Translations under genes and position numbers: made by a program
Notes under the pieces: generated by a model
Told to the model about the DNA's origin: nothing
The model's database searches: none
The model's input: only the letters and a program-made list of their open reading frames with translations
From: Hyphomicrobiales bacterium
Lineage (GTDB): Bacteria > Pseudomonadota > Alphaproteobacteria > Rhizobiales > Aestuariivirgaceae
NCBI GenBank assembly: GCA_016185245.1
Contig: JACPNZ010000022.1
Span: 56,911-120,910, forward strand
Direction: 5' to 3'
DNA length: 64,000 nucleotides
Part shown: piece after piece, positions 28,611-37,158 of the stretch
How positions within the stretch are numbered: the first letter of the stretch is position 1
Layout of the letters: the number at the start of each line of letters is the position of its first letter

Positions 28611-29753
28611 GTGCCAGGCCCCCTCACCGTCCGTCCCGCCGCCGGCAAGGCCGATACCAAAGCCTTCCTCGATGTGCCCTTCGCGATTTACCGGGGCGAT
28701 CCCAACTGGGTGGCGCCACTCTATCTCGAACGCTTCGAGCATCTCGACCCCAAGAAGAACCCCTATTTCAATCACGCCGAAGTGCAGCTCTTTCTGGCCG
28801 AACGCGACGGCCGCGCCGTCGGCCGCGTCTCGGCCCAGCTCTGCCGGCTGCGCCAGGAGCGCTATCGCGACGGCGTCGGCCAGTTCGGCTTCATCGAGGC
28901 GCAAGACCAGCCCGAAGTCTTCGCTGCCCTCTTCGCCGCCGCCGAGGCCTGGCTGAAGGCGCGGGGGTGCTCCCGCATCCAGGGCCCCTTCAACTTCTCG
29001 ATCAACGACGAAATGGGTCTGCTCGTCGATGGCTTCGACACCGCCCCCAACATGATGATGGGCCATGGCGCGCGCTATTATGGGGCCCGCGTCGAAGAGC
29101 AGGGTTTCGTCAAGGTGAAAGACGTGATCGCCTATGACTACGATGCCCGCATCGAGCTGCCGCGCGCCATGCAATCGGTCTACGACAAGGCGCTGGCCTC
29201 CTCCGACATCGCCATCCGGCCCTTCGACAAGAAGCACCTCGCCCGCGATCTCGACATCGTCATCTCGATCTTCAACGATGCCTGGGAGCAGAACTGGGGC
29301 TTCGTGCCCTTTACCCGCGAGGAGATCGCGCTGCTCGCCAAGAACCTCAAGATGCTGGTGGCCAACCAGTACATCTCCATCGCCAGCTATCGCGGCGAAC
29401 CCGCCGCCATGGCGGTCAGCCTGCCCAATCTCAACGACTGGATCAAAGGCCTCGACGGAAGGCTCCTGCCCTTCGGCTGGGCCCAGGTGGCGTGGAACTT
29501 GCTGGCCAGGCCGCCGCGCTCGGTGAGAATGCCGCTGATGGGGGTGCGCCGCAAATATCACGGCACGCTCTTGGGCTCGGCACTTGCCATCGGCGTCATC
29601 GACACGGTGCGCCGCTATCACCTTGGACGCGGCACCATGCGGGGTGAGCTTTCGTGGATTCTCGAGGACAACATGCCGATGCGGCGCATGATCGAGCAGC
29701 TCGGCGGCAAGCCCTACAAGACCTATCGCATCTACGAGAAGGCCATCGCCTGA
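28611..29753 (+). CDS. Bacterial ceramide synthase candidate (GNAT fold, YghO-like)
   Basis: Acyltransferase-fold protein of 380 residues from GTG 28611. Recognisable stretches are DVPFAIYRGDPNWVAPL, IQGPFNFSINDEMGLLVDGF and PNMMMGHGARYYG in the first half, and MGVRRKYHGTLLGSALA in the second. These match the GNAT-superfamily proteins (E. coli YghO type) of which the Caulobacter member N-acylates the sphingoid base to form ceramide. The gene lies in a locus that also has serine palmitoyltransferase, its ACP, a ceramide reductase and an acyl ligase, which supports the role. It follows enolase by 10 bases and its stop overlaps the next start (TGATG). Confidence 0.78.
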   Translation: MPGPLTVRPAAGKADTKAFLDVPFAIYRGDPNWVAPLYLERFEHLDPKKNPYFNHAEVQLFLAERDGRAVGRVSAQLCRLRQERYRDGVGQFGFIEAQDQPEVFAALFAAAEAWLKARGCSRIQGPFNFSINDEMGLLVDGFDTAPNMMMGHGARYYGARVEEQGFVKVKDVIAYDYDARIELPRAMQSVYDKALASSDIAIRPFDKKHLARDLDIVISIFNDAWEQNWGFVPFTREEIALLAKNLKMLVANQYISIASYRGEPAAMAVSLPNLNDWIKGLDGRLLPFGWAQVAWNLLARPPRSVRMPLMGVRRKYHGTLLGSALAIGVIDTVRRYHLGRGTMRGELSWILEDNMPMRRMIEQLGGKPYKTYRIYEKAIA

Positions 29754-30523
29754 TGGCAACGCGCTGGACCGCCCTCATCCTGGCGGCCGGGCGCGGGCCT
29801 TCCGATCCCATGGCGAGCGCCTATGGCGTTGCCAACAAATGCGCCATTCCGGTTGCCGGCGTGGCGATGCTGGCCCGTGTCGCCGGGGCCCTGGCGCAAT
29901 CGGGCGTCATCGACCGCACCGTGATTTCCATCGAGGACCGCGACATTGCCGCCAAGATACTGGGCGACGAGGTCATCACCATCGCCTCCTCCACCAGCGC
30001 CCCTGCTTCGGTGATCGCCGCAATCGAAACGGGTGCCGCATCGTTTCCGCTGCTCGTCACCACCGGCGACCATGCGCTGCTGACGCCCGAGATGGTGCGC
30101 CATTTCTGCCGCGCGACGGAAAATTCCGCCGCCGATTTCACCGTCGGGCTGGCCACCGCCGAGGTGATCCTCGCTGCCTGGCCGCAGTCGATCCGCACCT
30201 TCTTCCGCTTCGCCGATGTCCGCGTCTCGGGCTGCAACCTGTTCGGGCTCAAGAACGACAAGGGCCGGAGGCTGCTGGCCCGCTGGCAATACCTCGAAGC
30301 GGTGCGCAAGAAGCCCTGGCGCCTGGTTGCCGCCTTCGGCGTCCTGCCCTTGCTCCGCTTTGTGACCGGCACTCTCACGCTCGCCGCCGCCACAAGGGCC
30401 ATGTCGCGGCAGCTAGGACTCACTGTCGATGCTGTGCTGATGCCATTCGCCGAAGCGGCGATCGACGTCGACAAGCCCGCCGACAAGGAGCTGGCCGAAG
30501 AAATTCTGGCGAAACGTGGTTGA
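29753..30523 (+). CDS. MobA-like NTP-transferase domain protein
   Basis: Protein of 256 residues with a nucleotidyltransferase fold. The start ALILAAGRGPSDPMASAYGV has the LxAGxG loop, but the usual Arg-Lys part (GxGTRM..PK) is changed to SAYGVANKCAIPV. TTGDHALLTPEMV carries the metal-binding Asp. A C-terminal extension of ~80 residues (FRFADVRVSGCNLFGLKNDK onward) follows. It overlaps the ceramide-synthase-like gene by one base, so it probably serves the sphingolipid pathway, perhaps activating a head group; this is inference. Confidence 0.75.
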   Translation: MATRWTALILAAGRGPSDPMASAYGVANKCAIPVAGVAMLARVAGALAQSGVIDRTVISIEDRDIAAKILGDEVITIASSTSAPASVIAAIETGAASFPLLVTTGDHALLTPEMVRHFCRATENSAADFTVGLATAEVILAAWPQSIRTFFRFADVRVSGCNLFGLKNDKGRRLLARWQYLEAVRKKPWRLVAAFGVLPLLRFVTGTLTLAAATRAMSRQLGLTVDAVLMPFAEAAIDVDKPADKELAEEILAKRG

Positions 30524-30531
30524 GCTTTGCC

Positions 30532-31263
30532 CTACTCCCAGCTTGCCGCGAAGTGCCTGGCCTGCTGCAGGTCGACGGGAAAATCGACCTCGCACCAACT
30601 GATGCCGTTGATCGCCACGGTGGTGATGTCGAGGCGCTTGGCGAGGCTTCCCACCGCCACCGGAAACCATTGCCGCAAGCCCGCCGGCTCGCGCATGCAG
30701 GCCTCCAGCGTCGCCGCATAGGCGGCAACGCCGGCGCCGCGAAAGATGTAGAAGCCGATCGCCTCGGCATCGACCGTATCGACCGGCAGCATCTTGCCGA
30801 TCTCGGTGAGCCTCCCGGCATCCAGCATCACCTTCATATCGTCGGCGTCGTAGGCGTCCTTGTGGTTGACGGCGACCGTCACCGGCACCGCCGGCGCCGC
30901 CAGGAGCCGCTCCACCAGATCGCGGCGGAACACATTGTCGCCGTTCACCTGAATGAAATCGCCGGTCATCTCGTGGCGCGCCATCCAGCAACTCGCCAGA
31001 TTGTCGGCAACCGCATAGAAGGGATTGAACACGGTGCGGATGGCAACGCCGTTCGCCGCCGCGATGCGGGAAAGCTCCTCCTCCATGCGGGGCCTGCCAT
31101 AGCCCGTCACCACCACGAAATCCTTGAGGCCGGCCGCGGCAAAGGCCTCGATCTGGCGGGCGATCAGGGTGCGGCCGTGGATATCGAGAAGGGCCTTGGG
31201 CACTTCGGCGGTGAGCGGCAGGAGCCGCTTGCCCTGACCCGCTGCCAGAATGATGACGCGCAC
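30532..31263 (-). CDS. LicC-like sugar-phosphate/alcohol-phosphate cytidylyltransferase
   Basis: Nucleotidyltransferase of 243 residues from GTG 31263. The N-terminal signature AAGQGKRLLPLTAEVPKALL is that of NDP-sugar and CTP:phospho-alcohol transferases. NPFYAVADNLASCWMAR and VNGDNVFRRDL resemble LicC/phosphocholine cytidylyltransferases, and GISWCEVDFPVDLQQA closes the site. It is the only minus-strand gene inside the plus-strand arm of the sphingolipid locus. With the CDP-alcohol phosphotransferase at 35075 it could make and use a CDP-activated head group; substrate unknown. Confidence 0.8.
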   Translation of the reverse strand: MRVIILAAGQGKRLLPLTAEVPKALLDIHGRTLIARQIEAFAAAGLKDFVVVTGYGRPRMEEELSRIAAANGVAIRTVFNPFYAVADNLASCWMARHEMTGDFIQVNGDNVFRRDLVERLLAAPAVPVTVAVNHKDAYDADDMKVMLDAGRLTEIGKMLPVDTVDAEAIGFYIFRGAGVAAYAATLEACMREPAGLRQWFPVAVGSLAKRLDITTVAINGISWCEVDFPVDLQQARHFAASWE

Positions 31264-31354
31264 GATGCTTGAACCCGGCTGTTGTCGAAGCGTAGAACGG
31301 CCGTCTCCATTGCACCCGATTCCCCCGAAGTCAACGTAAAGCCGCGCAAGCCCC

Positions 31355-32278
31355 GTGTTCAGCCTCGCCCATCTTTCCGACGTTCATCTGGGCCCTTTGC
31401 CGCCGGGTGCGGCCTGGCGCAACTTTCGCCTCAAGCGGCCGGTAGGCTTTCTCTCCTGGCATCTCCGCCGCAAGCATCATCACGACCCCGCCGTGGCCGA
31501 TCTCATTGCCGCCGATATCGCCGCCGCCGGCGTCCACCATGTGGCGCTGACCGGCGACTTGGTGAACATCGCCGCCCATGCCGAATTTCCCGCCGCCGCC
31601 CGCTGGATGGAAAGCCTGGGGCCGCCCGACGAGGTGAGCTTTGTTCCCGGCAACCACGATTGCTACGTCGCCTGCGCCTGGGAGCAGGGGCTGGTTCACC
31701 TGGCCCCCTGGATGGCGGGCGATCTGAAGGTCAGGCAGACACTGACCAGCCGGCAGATCGCCGCCCCCTTCCCATTTGTCCGCCTGCGGAAGAATGTGGC
31801 GCTGATCGGCCTTTCTTCCGGGCTTCCCCAGGTCCTGTGGCGGGCCGGCGGCAGCCTCGGCCCCAGGCAGCTCGACTCGCTTGCCGAGCTGCTGGGCGAC
31901 CTGCGCGAGCGCGGCTATGCCAGGGTGGTGATGATCCATCATCCGCCGCTTCCCGGTCTTGCCCCTCCGCGCAAGGCCCTGAGCGATGCCGGCGAACTTC
32001 GCGACGTGCTGGTGGCGGAGGGGGCGGAGCTCGTGCTGCATGGCCACAACCACCGCCACATGCTGAACCGGCTCGAAACCCGCTATGGTTTGTGTCACGT
32101 CTTGGGCGTGCCCTCGGCCTCGATCGCCTCGGCCGATGAACGCTATACGCCAGCGGCCTGGAACTTCTACCGCATTGTCCGCCAGGATGGCCGCTGGACG
32201 ACCCAAACCACCGTCCGCGGCTATGACCCGGCGGCGCGCCGGCTCGTCACCCTCTCGGAATTCGCCCTTTCAACCTGA
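31355..32278 (+). CDS. Calcineurin-like metallophosphoesterase
   Basis: Binuclear-metal phosphoesterase of 307 residues from GTG 31355. The five family blocks are in order: LAHLSDVHLG (residues ~3-12), LTGDLVN, VPGNHDCYVA, MIHHPPL and LHGHNHRHM. No signal peptide or membrane helix is seen, so it should act in the cytoplasm or at its membrane face. In this locus it might remove a phosphate from a phospholipid or CDP-linked intermediate, as LpxH does for UDP-diacylglucosamine; that is inference from family and neighbours. Confidence 0.88.
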   Translation: MFSLAHLSDVHLGPLPPGAAWRNFRLKRPVGFLSWHLRRKHHHDPAVADLIAADIAAAGVHHVALTGDLVNIAAHAEFPAAARWMESLGPPDEVSFVPGNHDCYVACAWEQGLVHLAPWMAGDLKVRQTLTSRQIAAPFPFVRLRKNVALIGLSSGLPQVLWRAGGSLGPRQLDSLAELLGDLRERGYARVVMIHHPPLPGLAPPRKALSDAGELRDVLVAEGAELVLHGHNHRHMLNRLETRYGLCHVLGVPSASIASADERYTPAAWNFYRIVRQDGRWTTQTTVRGYDPAARRLVTLSEFALST

Positions 32279-32305
32279 AGCGGCGGGGCGCTACAATCAC
32301 CCTCC

Positions 32306-32740
32306 ATGAATGCCACCATCGAGAAGTTCGGTTACCCCGCGAGTCTCGTCTGCGACTATCGCTTCTGGTGCGTGCTGCTGCGCCCGGCCCAGGCAACCCT
32401 TGCCGCCTTGGTGCTTGCCGCCAAAGGCGAAGCACGGGCCTTTTCCGAACTCTCCGAAGACGCCTTCGGCGAATTGCCACTGGCCATCCATGACATCGAA
32501 AAGGGCCTCGCGGCTTTTCGGCCCTATGACCGCATCAACTACCTGATGCTGATGATGGTCGACCCCCATGTGCATTTCCATGTGCTGCCGCGCCATGCGA
32601 AGCCCCAGGACTTCGACGGCGTGCGCTTCGCCGATCCGGCCTGGCCGGGGCCGCCCGACCTCAAATTCGCCACCGAACTTGCCGATCAGCCACGCGCCCG
32701 CCTGTTGCACGCCCTCCAGGCCTGCTGGCCAAGGACCTGA
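32306..32740 (+). CDS. HIT-family hydrolase
   Basis: Protein of 144 residues. The histidine triad HxHxH is in VDPHVHFHVLPRH near residues 90-100, the catalytic signature of nucleotide hydrolases and transferases. The N-terminus ASLVCDYRFWCVLLRPAQAT corresponds to the first HIT strands. It lies 27 bases after the metallophosphoesterase and 6 bases before the LptF-like gene, in the same direction. A HIT enzyme could cleave a nucleotide-activated head group or recycle its by-product. Confidence 0.85.
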   Translation: MNATIEKFGYPASLVCDYRFWCVLLRPAQATLAALVLAAKGEARAFSELSEDAFGELPLAIHDIEKGLAAFRPYDRINYLMLMMVDPHVHFHVLPRHAKPQDFDGVRFADPAWPGPPDLKFATELADQPRARLLHALQACWPRT

Positions 32741-32746
32741 CCGCCC

Positions 32747-33964
32747 GTGCTCCGCATCGTCGATCGCCATGTGCTGAAACAGATCACCACGCCGCTGGTG
32801 GCGGCGATGACCATCGGCCTCGTTATGCTGCTGGCCGAACGCATGGTGCGGCTCCTCGACACCACGCTGGGCAAGAAGAATTCCTTCGGCGTGGTCTTCG
32901 AGATGCTGGCCTATCTGGTGCCGCATTATCTCGGCACCGCCATTCCCGCCGCGCTGGTCCTCGGCCTGCTGTTCGGCTTCAGCCGCATGTCGGCCAATTC
33001 CGAGACCGATGCCTTCATGGCGTCCGGCATCGGCCTCAACCGCTTGGCCCGGCCGGTCATCGTTCTCGCCGCCGGGTTTTCTCTGGTATCGCTGTTCGTC
33101 GTCGGCTGGGCCCAGCCCTATACCCGCTATGCCTATCGCTCGGTGGTCTTCGAAGTCACCAATGTCGAGGTCTTCTACCTCGCCGAAGAAGGCGTGTTCA
33201 TGCAGTCGGGCAGCCGCACCTTCATCCTCGATAGCCTTGATCGCAACCGCAATGCCTTCGGCCGCGTCTTCATCTTCGACGACCAGGGCGCCAAGGGCAC
33301 CGATACGGTCACCGCCAGCAAGGGCGCCCTGGTCGAGGTCGCCGGCGAATTCCGTCCGGTCCTGCATCTCGAAACCGGCCGGCGCCTGTCTTTCAAGTCG
33401 CAACCGGGGCCCGACGCCGCCAACGCGACACGGCCCGAGGCTTCCGACTTCGCAATTGCCGATACGCCGCTCGGCAAGATCTCCAAGAACATCTTCCGGC
33501 CGCGCGGCGACGACCAGCGCGAGCTGACCATCCCGGAACTTATCGCCCAGCTCGACAATCCGCCCAAGGGTGCCACCGCCGCCTCGATGCGGGCCGAGCT
33601 TCACAAACGCATCATCGATGTGCTGAGCATCCTGATACTGCCCTTCCTGGCGTTGCCTTTCGCCGTCGGCCCGCGGCGCAGCCAGCGTGCCTATCGCTTC
33701 GGCTTCGCCCTGGTGCTGATTATCGCTTTCCACGAGATCATCCAACAGGGCAGTGTCGCGGCCCGCAGCGGCTCGGTGTCACCCTGGCTGGTCATGTGGC
33801 TGCCGCTCGGCATTCTCAGCCTGTTCGCCGGCTGGCGCTACTACTCGGCCTGTTTCACCGTCAACCGCGATACGCTCGATACCACCCTTGACCGCATCGG
33901 CGACGCCACCACCGGTTTGCGCCGCCGCTTCATGCGCCGCCTGGGTTGGGAGACGGCCCGATGA
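32747..33964 (+). CDS. LptF/LptG-family permease (first of pair)
   Basis: Inner-membrane permease of 405 residues from GTG 32747. The YjgP/YjgQ layout is clear: an N-terminal membrane bundle (ITTPLVAAMTIGLVMLLAER; AIPAALVLGLLFGFSRMSAN with the conserved Ser-Glu), a periplasmic beta-jellyroll (VEVFYLAEEGVFMQSGSRTF), and a C-terminal bundle (VLSILILPFLALPFAVGPRR). Family members form the lipid gate of the LPS exporter with LptB and LptC. The neighbours are sphingolipid genes, not the usual pepA or lptD neighbours, so transport of sphingolipid is proposed. It overlaps the next gene by four bases. Confidence 0.87.
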   Translation: MLRIVDRHVLKQITTPLVAAMTIGLVMLLAERMVRLLDTTLGKKNSFGVVFEMLAYLVPHYLGTAIPAALVLGLLFGFSRMSANSETDAFMASGIGLNRLARPVIVLAAGFSLVSLFVVGWAQPYTRYAYRSVVFEVTNVEVFYLAEEGVFMQSGSRTFILDSLDRNRNAFGRVFIFDDQGAKGTDTVTASKGALVEVAGEFRPVLHLETGRRLSFKSQPGPDAANATRPEASDFAIADTPLGKISKNIFRPRGDDQRELTIPELIAQLDNPPKGATAASMRAELHKRIIDVLSILILPFLALPFAVGPRRSQRAYRFGFALVLIIAFHEIIQQGSVAARSGSVSPWLVMWLPLGILSLFAGWRYYSACFTVNRDTLDTTLDRIGDATTGLRRRFMRRLGWETAR

Positions 33965-35034
33965 AAATCGTCGGCCTGATGCTGATGCGCATGGTCGCGG
34001 TGCGCTTTTTGGCCATCCTCCTCGGCATCTCGCTGTTCGTGCTGTCGCTCGAGACCGTCAGTTATTCAAGCGAGATTCTGGCGCTGCGGCCGGGCGATCT
34101 CTCGATCGTCCCGCAGTACATTCTCTATCGCATGCCGATGACGCTGGTCACCTTCCTGCCGATCAGCATGCTGCTGGCGATGCTGCTCACCCTTACCGAG
34201 CTGAGCTATCGCAACGAGATCACCGCCCTGTGGGCGGCCGGCTTGTCGCCGGCCCGCATCGTCGTGCTGCTGGCGCCGCTGGCGCTGTTGACCGGTGGCG
34301 TGAGTTTCCTCCTAAGCGACGCCGGCATTCCCTGGGCCGACTCCACCTTGCGCGAATGGGGCATCGCCGATTACGGCAAGGCCAAGCTCAAGGTCGGCGA
34401 GAAGGACCCGATCTGGCTGCGCTCCGGTCCCGACATCCTGCGCGCCGGCAGTGCCAATGCCCTGTCGACCCGACTGAAGGACGTGATCATCTTCCGTCGC
34501 GGTATCGACGGCCTGCTCGACGAACAAATCTATGCCGCGACTGCCGCCCTCTCCGCCGGGCGCTGGACCCTGAACGACGTCATTGTCTATTACGCCGGCA
34601 TCGAACCGCCGAGCCGTCTCGGCACTCTCATCTATTCCGGCGACATCAAGCCCGCCGCCGCCGGCGCCCGGTCGGGCGAGCCGGAGAACATGGCGCTCGC
34701 CGATCTCGGCTATTTCGTCGACAATTCGGGCTTCGGCATTCGCCCCGTCTGGGTCTACCAGACCTGGTGGCATAAGCGCCTGTCGCTGGTCTTCTCGACT
34801 TTGCTGATGATAAGCCTGTGCATTCCGCTGACCACCCGCTTTCGCCGCGGCGGCGGCCTCGGCGCCCTGTTCGCGGCAGGTGTGGGGCTCGGCTTTCTCT
34901 ATTTCGTCGTCGACGGCATTTCGGTTACCATGGGGGAGCTGGGCTTTGTCACGCCGTGGCTCGCCGCCTGGCTGCCGATCGGCGCCTTCGGCGCTGTGGC
35001 CCTGGCCATGACACTCAGGGCCGAACGAGTCTGA
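33961..35034 (+). CDS. LptF/LptG-family permease (second of pair)
   Basis: Inner-membrane permease of 357 residues, starting at the ATG inside the ATGA overlap. It has the same layout as its neighbour: first bundle with RMPMTLVTFLPISMLLAMLL, TELSYRNEITALWAAGLSPA near residues 78-97, a jellyroll middle and a last bundle (LVFSTLLMISLCIPLTTRFR, VGLGFLYFVVDGISVTMGEL). The two would form a heterodimer like LptFG. Neither an ABC ATPase nor an LptA/LptC-like gene is linked, so the pair would need LptB from elsewhere. Confidence 0.87.
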   Translation: MKIVGLMLMRMVAVRFLAILLGISLFVLSLETVSYSSEILALRPGDLSIVPQYILYRMPMTLVTFLPISMLLAMLLTLTELSYRNEITALWAAGLSPARIVVLLAPLALLTGGVSFLLSDAGIPWADSTLREWGIADYGKAKLKVGEKDPIWLRSGPDILRAGSANALSTRLKDVIIFRRGIDGLLDEQIYAATAALSAGRWTLNDVIVYYAGIEPPSRLGTLIYSGDIKPAAAGARSGEPENMALADLGYFVDNSGFGIRPVWVYQTWWHKRLSLVFSTLLMISLCIPLTTRFRRGGGLGALFAAGVGLGFLYFVVDGISVTMGELGFVTPWLAAWLPIGAFGAVALAMTLRAERV

Positions 35035-35074
35035 GCCGGTTGACGATACCTTCGAGCCTCTCCATAGACAGCCC

Positions 35075-36202
35075 ATGATAGCGACCGACAACCGTCCCGC
35101 CTTGCGCATCGTAGGCAGCGATGGCCCCGTGCTGTTTGGCCTCTCCACCGGCGAGCGCCTGCGCCGGCAGTTCGCCCGCGCCGGCATCGGCGAGACGGAC
35201 GGCGATGGCGCCGTCATCGTGGTGCGGGCCGATGCGGTGATCGATCAGCCTTTGGTGCCGGTGCTGGCGGCAACGCCGAACCTCCTGCTCGCCGGCGAGG
35301 GATCGCAGGGCAGCGTCAATCTCGCCGCCCGGGTCGAGGCTCGCGACACCGCCATCGCCGTCGCAATCGTCACCAACGCGGCCCCCCCCGGTCTCGGCCT
35401 GATCCGCCGGGAGCCCGCCGACCTCGATGTCAAGTTCTGGAAGACGCTCAGGAAGCGCGAGACGCCCTATGCCTTTGCCGCTTCGGCCGCCAACGCCGAG
35501 GCCATCGAATGGCGGATGTTCATGGGCACCTACAAGGGCGCCACCGATCTCGTCACCAGGCATGTCTGGCCGGTCCCTGCCTTCCACGCCACCCGCTGGC
35601 TGGCGCCACGCGGCATCACCCCCAACATGGTGACCAGCCTCGGCGCCCTGCTGATGGTGGCCGCCTTCGTTCTATTCCTGAGCGGCAGCTTTGGCCTGGG
35701 CCTTGTCGCCGCCTGGGCCATGACCTTCCTCGACACGGTCGACGGCAAACTCGCCCGGACGACGCTCACCTCGTCGAAATGGGGCGACATCTTCGACCAC
35801 GGCATCGACCTGGTGCACCCGCCCTTCTGGTACGTGGCCTGGGCCCTGGGCCTGGCGAAACTGGGGATTAATTGGTCCCCGGTAACCTTCTGGTGGGTCA
35901 TTGGCGCTATCCTCGGCGGCTACCTCGTGCAACGCATCATCGAAGGCATCGCCATCAAATGGCTTGGACTGGAAATTCACATCTGGCGCAAGATCGACAC
36001 CCTGTTCCGGCAGGTGACGGCCCGGCGCAACCCCAACCTCATTCTCCTGACCCTGGGGACGATCGTCGGCCGGCCGGACCTCGGGCTGATGACGGTGGCC
36101 GTGTGGACACTGGCCTGTCTCGTGCTCCATGGGCTGCAACTAGCCCAGGGTCTGGCGGCGCGGCGCAAAGGTCCGCTCAGCTCATGGATGATGGCCGGGT
36201 GA
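35075..36202 (+). CDS. CDP-alcohol phosphatidyltransferase with an extra N-terminal domain
   Basis: Membrane enzyme of 375 residues. The signature D-G-x2-A-R-x8-G-x3-D-x3-D is complete in DGKLARTTLTSSKWGDIFDH then GID, near residues 226-250, within a six-helix region. The first ~150 residues are soluble (LRIVGSDGPVLFGLSTGERL onward) and resemble nothing I can name with confidence; a degenerate nucleotidyltransferase is possible. The protein would transfer a phospho-alcohol from, or to, a CDP-linked partner. Beside a ceramide-kinase-like gene and a LicC-like gene it is a head-group enzyme candidate. Its 3' end overlaps the next gene. Confidence 0.83.
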   Translation: MIATDNRPALRIVGSDGPVLFGLSTGERLRRQFARAGIGETDGDGAVIVVRADAVIDQPLVPVLAATPNLLLAGEGSQGSVNLAARVEARDTAIAVAIVTNAAPPGLGLIRREPADLDVKFWKTLRKRETPYAFAASAANAEAIEWRMFMGTYKGATDLVTRHVWPVPAFHATRWLAPRGITPNMVTSLGALLMVAAFVLFLSGSFGLGLVAAWAMTFLDTVDGKLARTTLTSSKWGDIFDHGIDLVHPPFWYVAWALGLAKLGINWSPVTFWWVIGAILGGYLVQRIIEGIAIKWLGLEIHIWRKIDTLFRQVTARRNPNLILLTLGTIVGRPDLGLMTVAVWTLACLVLHGLQLAQGLAARRKGPLSSWMMAG

Positions 36203-37158
36203 GACGAGCGGGCCTCATCGTCAACCCGCGTTCCGGCAAGTCATCCGGCAAGGGTCTGGCACTCGCCGAAAAGCTCAAGTCGGCGCCGCGGGTGCTGGTG
36301 CGGGTGCTTGACGATTTCGCCAGCCTCTCCACCCAACTCGACGACATGGCGATGGCCGGCGTCACCGATCTGTTCATCAGTTCCGGCGATGGCACCGTCC
36401 ATGCGATTCAAACCGAGCTGGCCGAGCGTCGCCCGTTCCAGCGCCTGCCGCGCCTTGCCCTGCTGCCGCACGGCACCACCAACATGACCGCCGCCGACCT
36501 GGGCTTCCGCCGCCGCGGTCTCGACGCCCAGGCCGATTTCCTCGAAACCCTTCCGTCGGCGGAGCTTCGCGACCGGCCGACCGTGCGGGTGATCAACCCG
36601 GCCGACGGCCGGCCGCGCCATGGCATGTGCGTCGGCACCGGGGCTTCGGCCGAGGCCACGCTGTTCATACAGCGGATGTTCAATTCCAAGGGTCACAAGG
36701 GTGGCTGGCCGATCTTTGCCACCGTCGGCGGAATGGCGCTGCGGGCGATGTTCACTTCGCCTGCCGCCGGCGATACCAGCCGCATCGACCGCCCCTATGA
36801 CATTGCGGTCGAGGCCGAGGGCCGGCCGATCTCCGCCGGCCCGCATCTCCTGATGCTGGCCACCACTCTCGACAAGCTGGTGCTCAACATGCGGCCCTTC
36901 TGGGGCGGCAAGGCCGGCGGCCCGATCCGCTTGACTGTCGTCTCCTACCCGCTCGCCTCGGTGATGCGCTGGCTCTTGCCGATGATGTATGGCAGCGAGG
37001 ACCGCTCGGTGCCGCCCGGCGCCATCAGCGTCGCCACCTCCAGCCTGGCGGTCTGGTCGAAGACCAGCTTTGTCCTTGACGGAGAATTTTTCTTCGCCCC
37101 CGAAAACGAGCCCCTGCGAGTCGAAACCGGGCCGGTTTTCTCCTATGTCTGCGGGTGA
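36184..37158 (+). CDS. Diacylglycerol/ceramide kinase family protein (CpgB-like)
   Basis: Lipid kinase of about 324 residues. The catalytic domain shows AGLIVNPRSGKSSGKG, ISSGDGTVHAIQ (the GDGT ATP-binding motif) and LPHGTTNMTAADLGF. The C-terminal beta-sandwich ends KTSFVLDGEFFFAPENEPLR. In the sphingolipid locus this fits a ceramide kinase such as CpgB of Caulobacter, which makes ceramide 1-phosphate; diacylglycerol kinase is the alternative. The start is ATG 36184 or GTG 36199, the latter in a GTGA overlap with the preceding stop. Confidence 0.83.
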   Translation: MDDGRVRRAGLIVNPRSGKSSGKGLALAEKLKSAPRVLVRVLDDFASLSTQLDDMAMAGVTDLFISSGDGTVHAIQTELAERRPFQRLPRLALLPHGTTNMTAADLGFRRRGLDAQADFLETLPSAELRDRPTVRVINPADGRPRHGMCVGTGASAEATLFIQRMFNSKGHKGGWPIFATVGGMALRAMFTSPAAGDTSRIDRPYDIAVEAEGRPISAGPHLLMLATTLDKLVLNMRPFWGGKAGGPIRLTVVSYPLASVMRWLLPMMYGSEDRSVPPGAISVATSSLAVWSKTSFVLDGEFFFAPENEPLRVETGPVFSYVCG

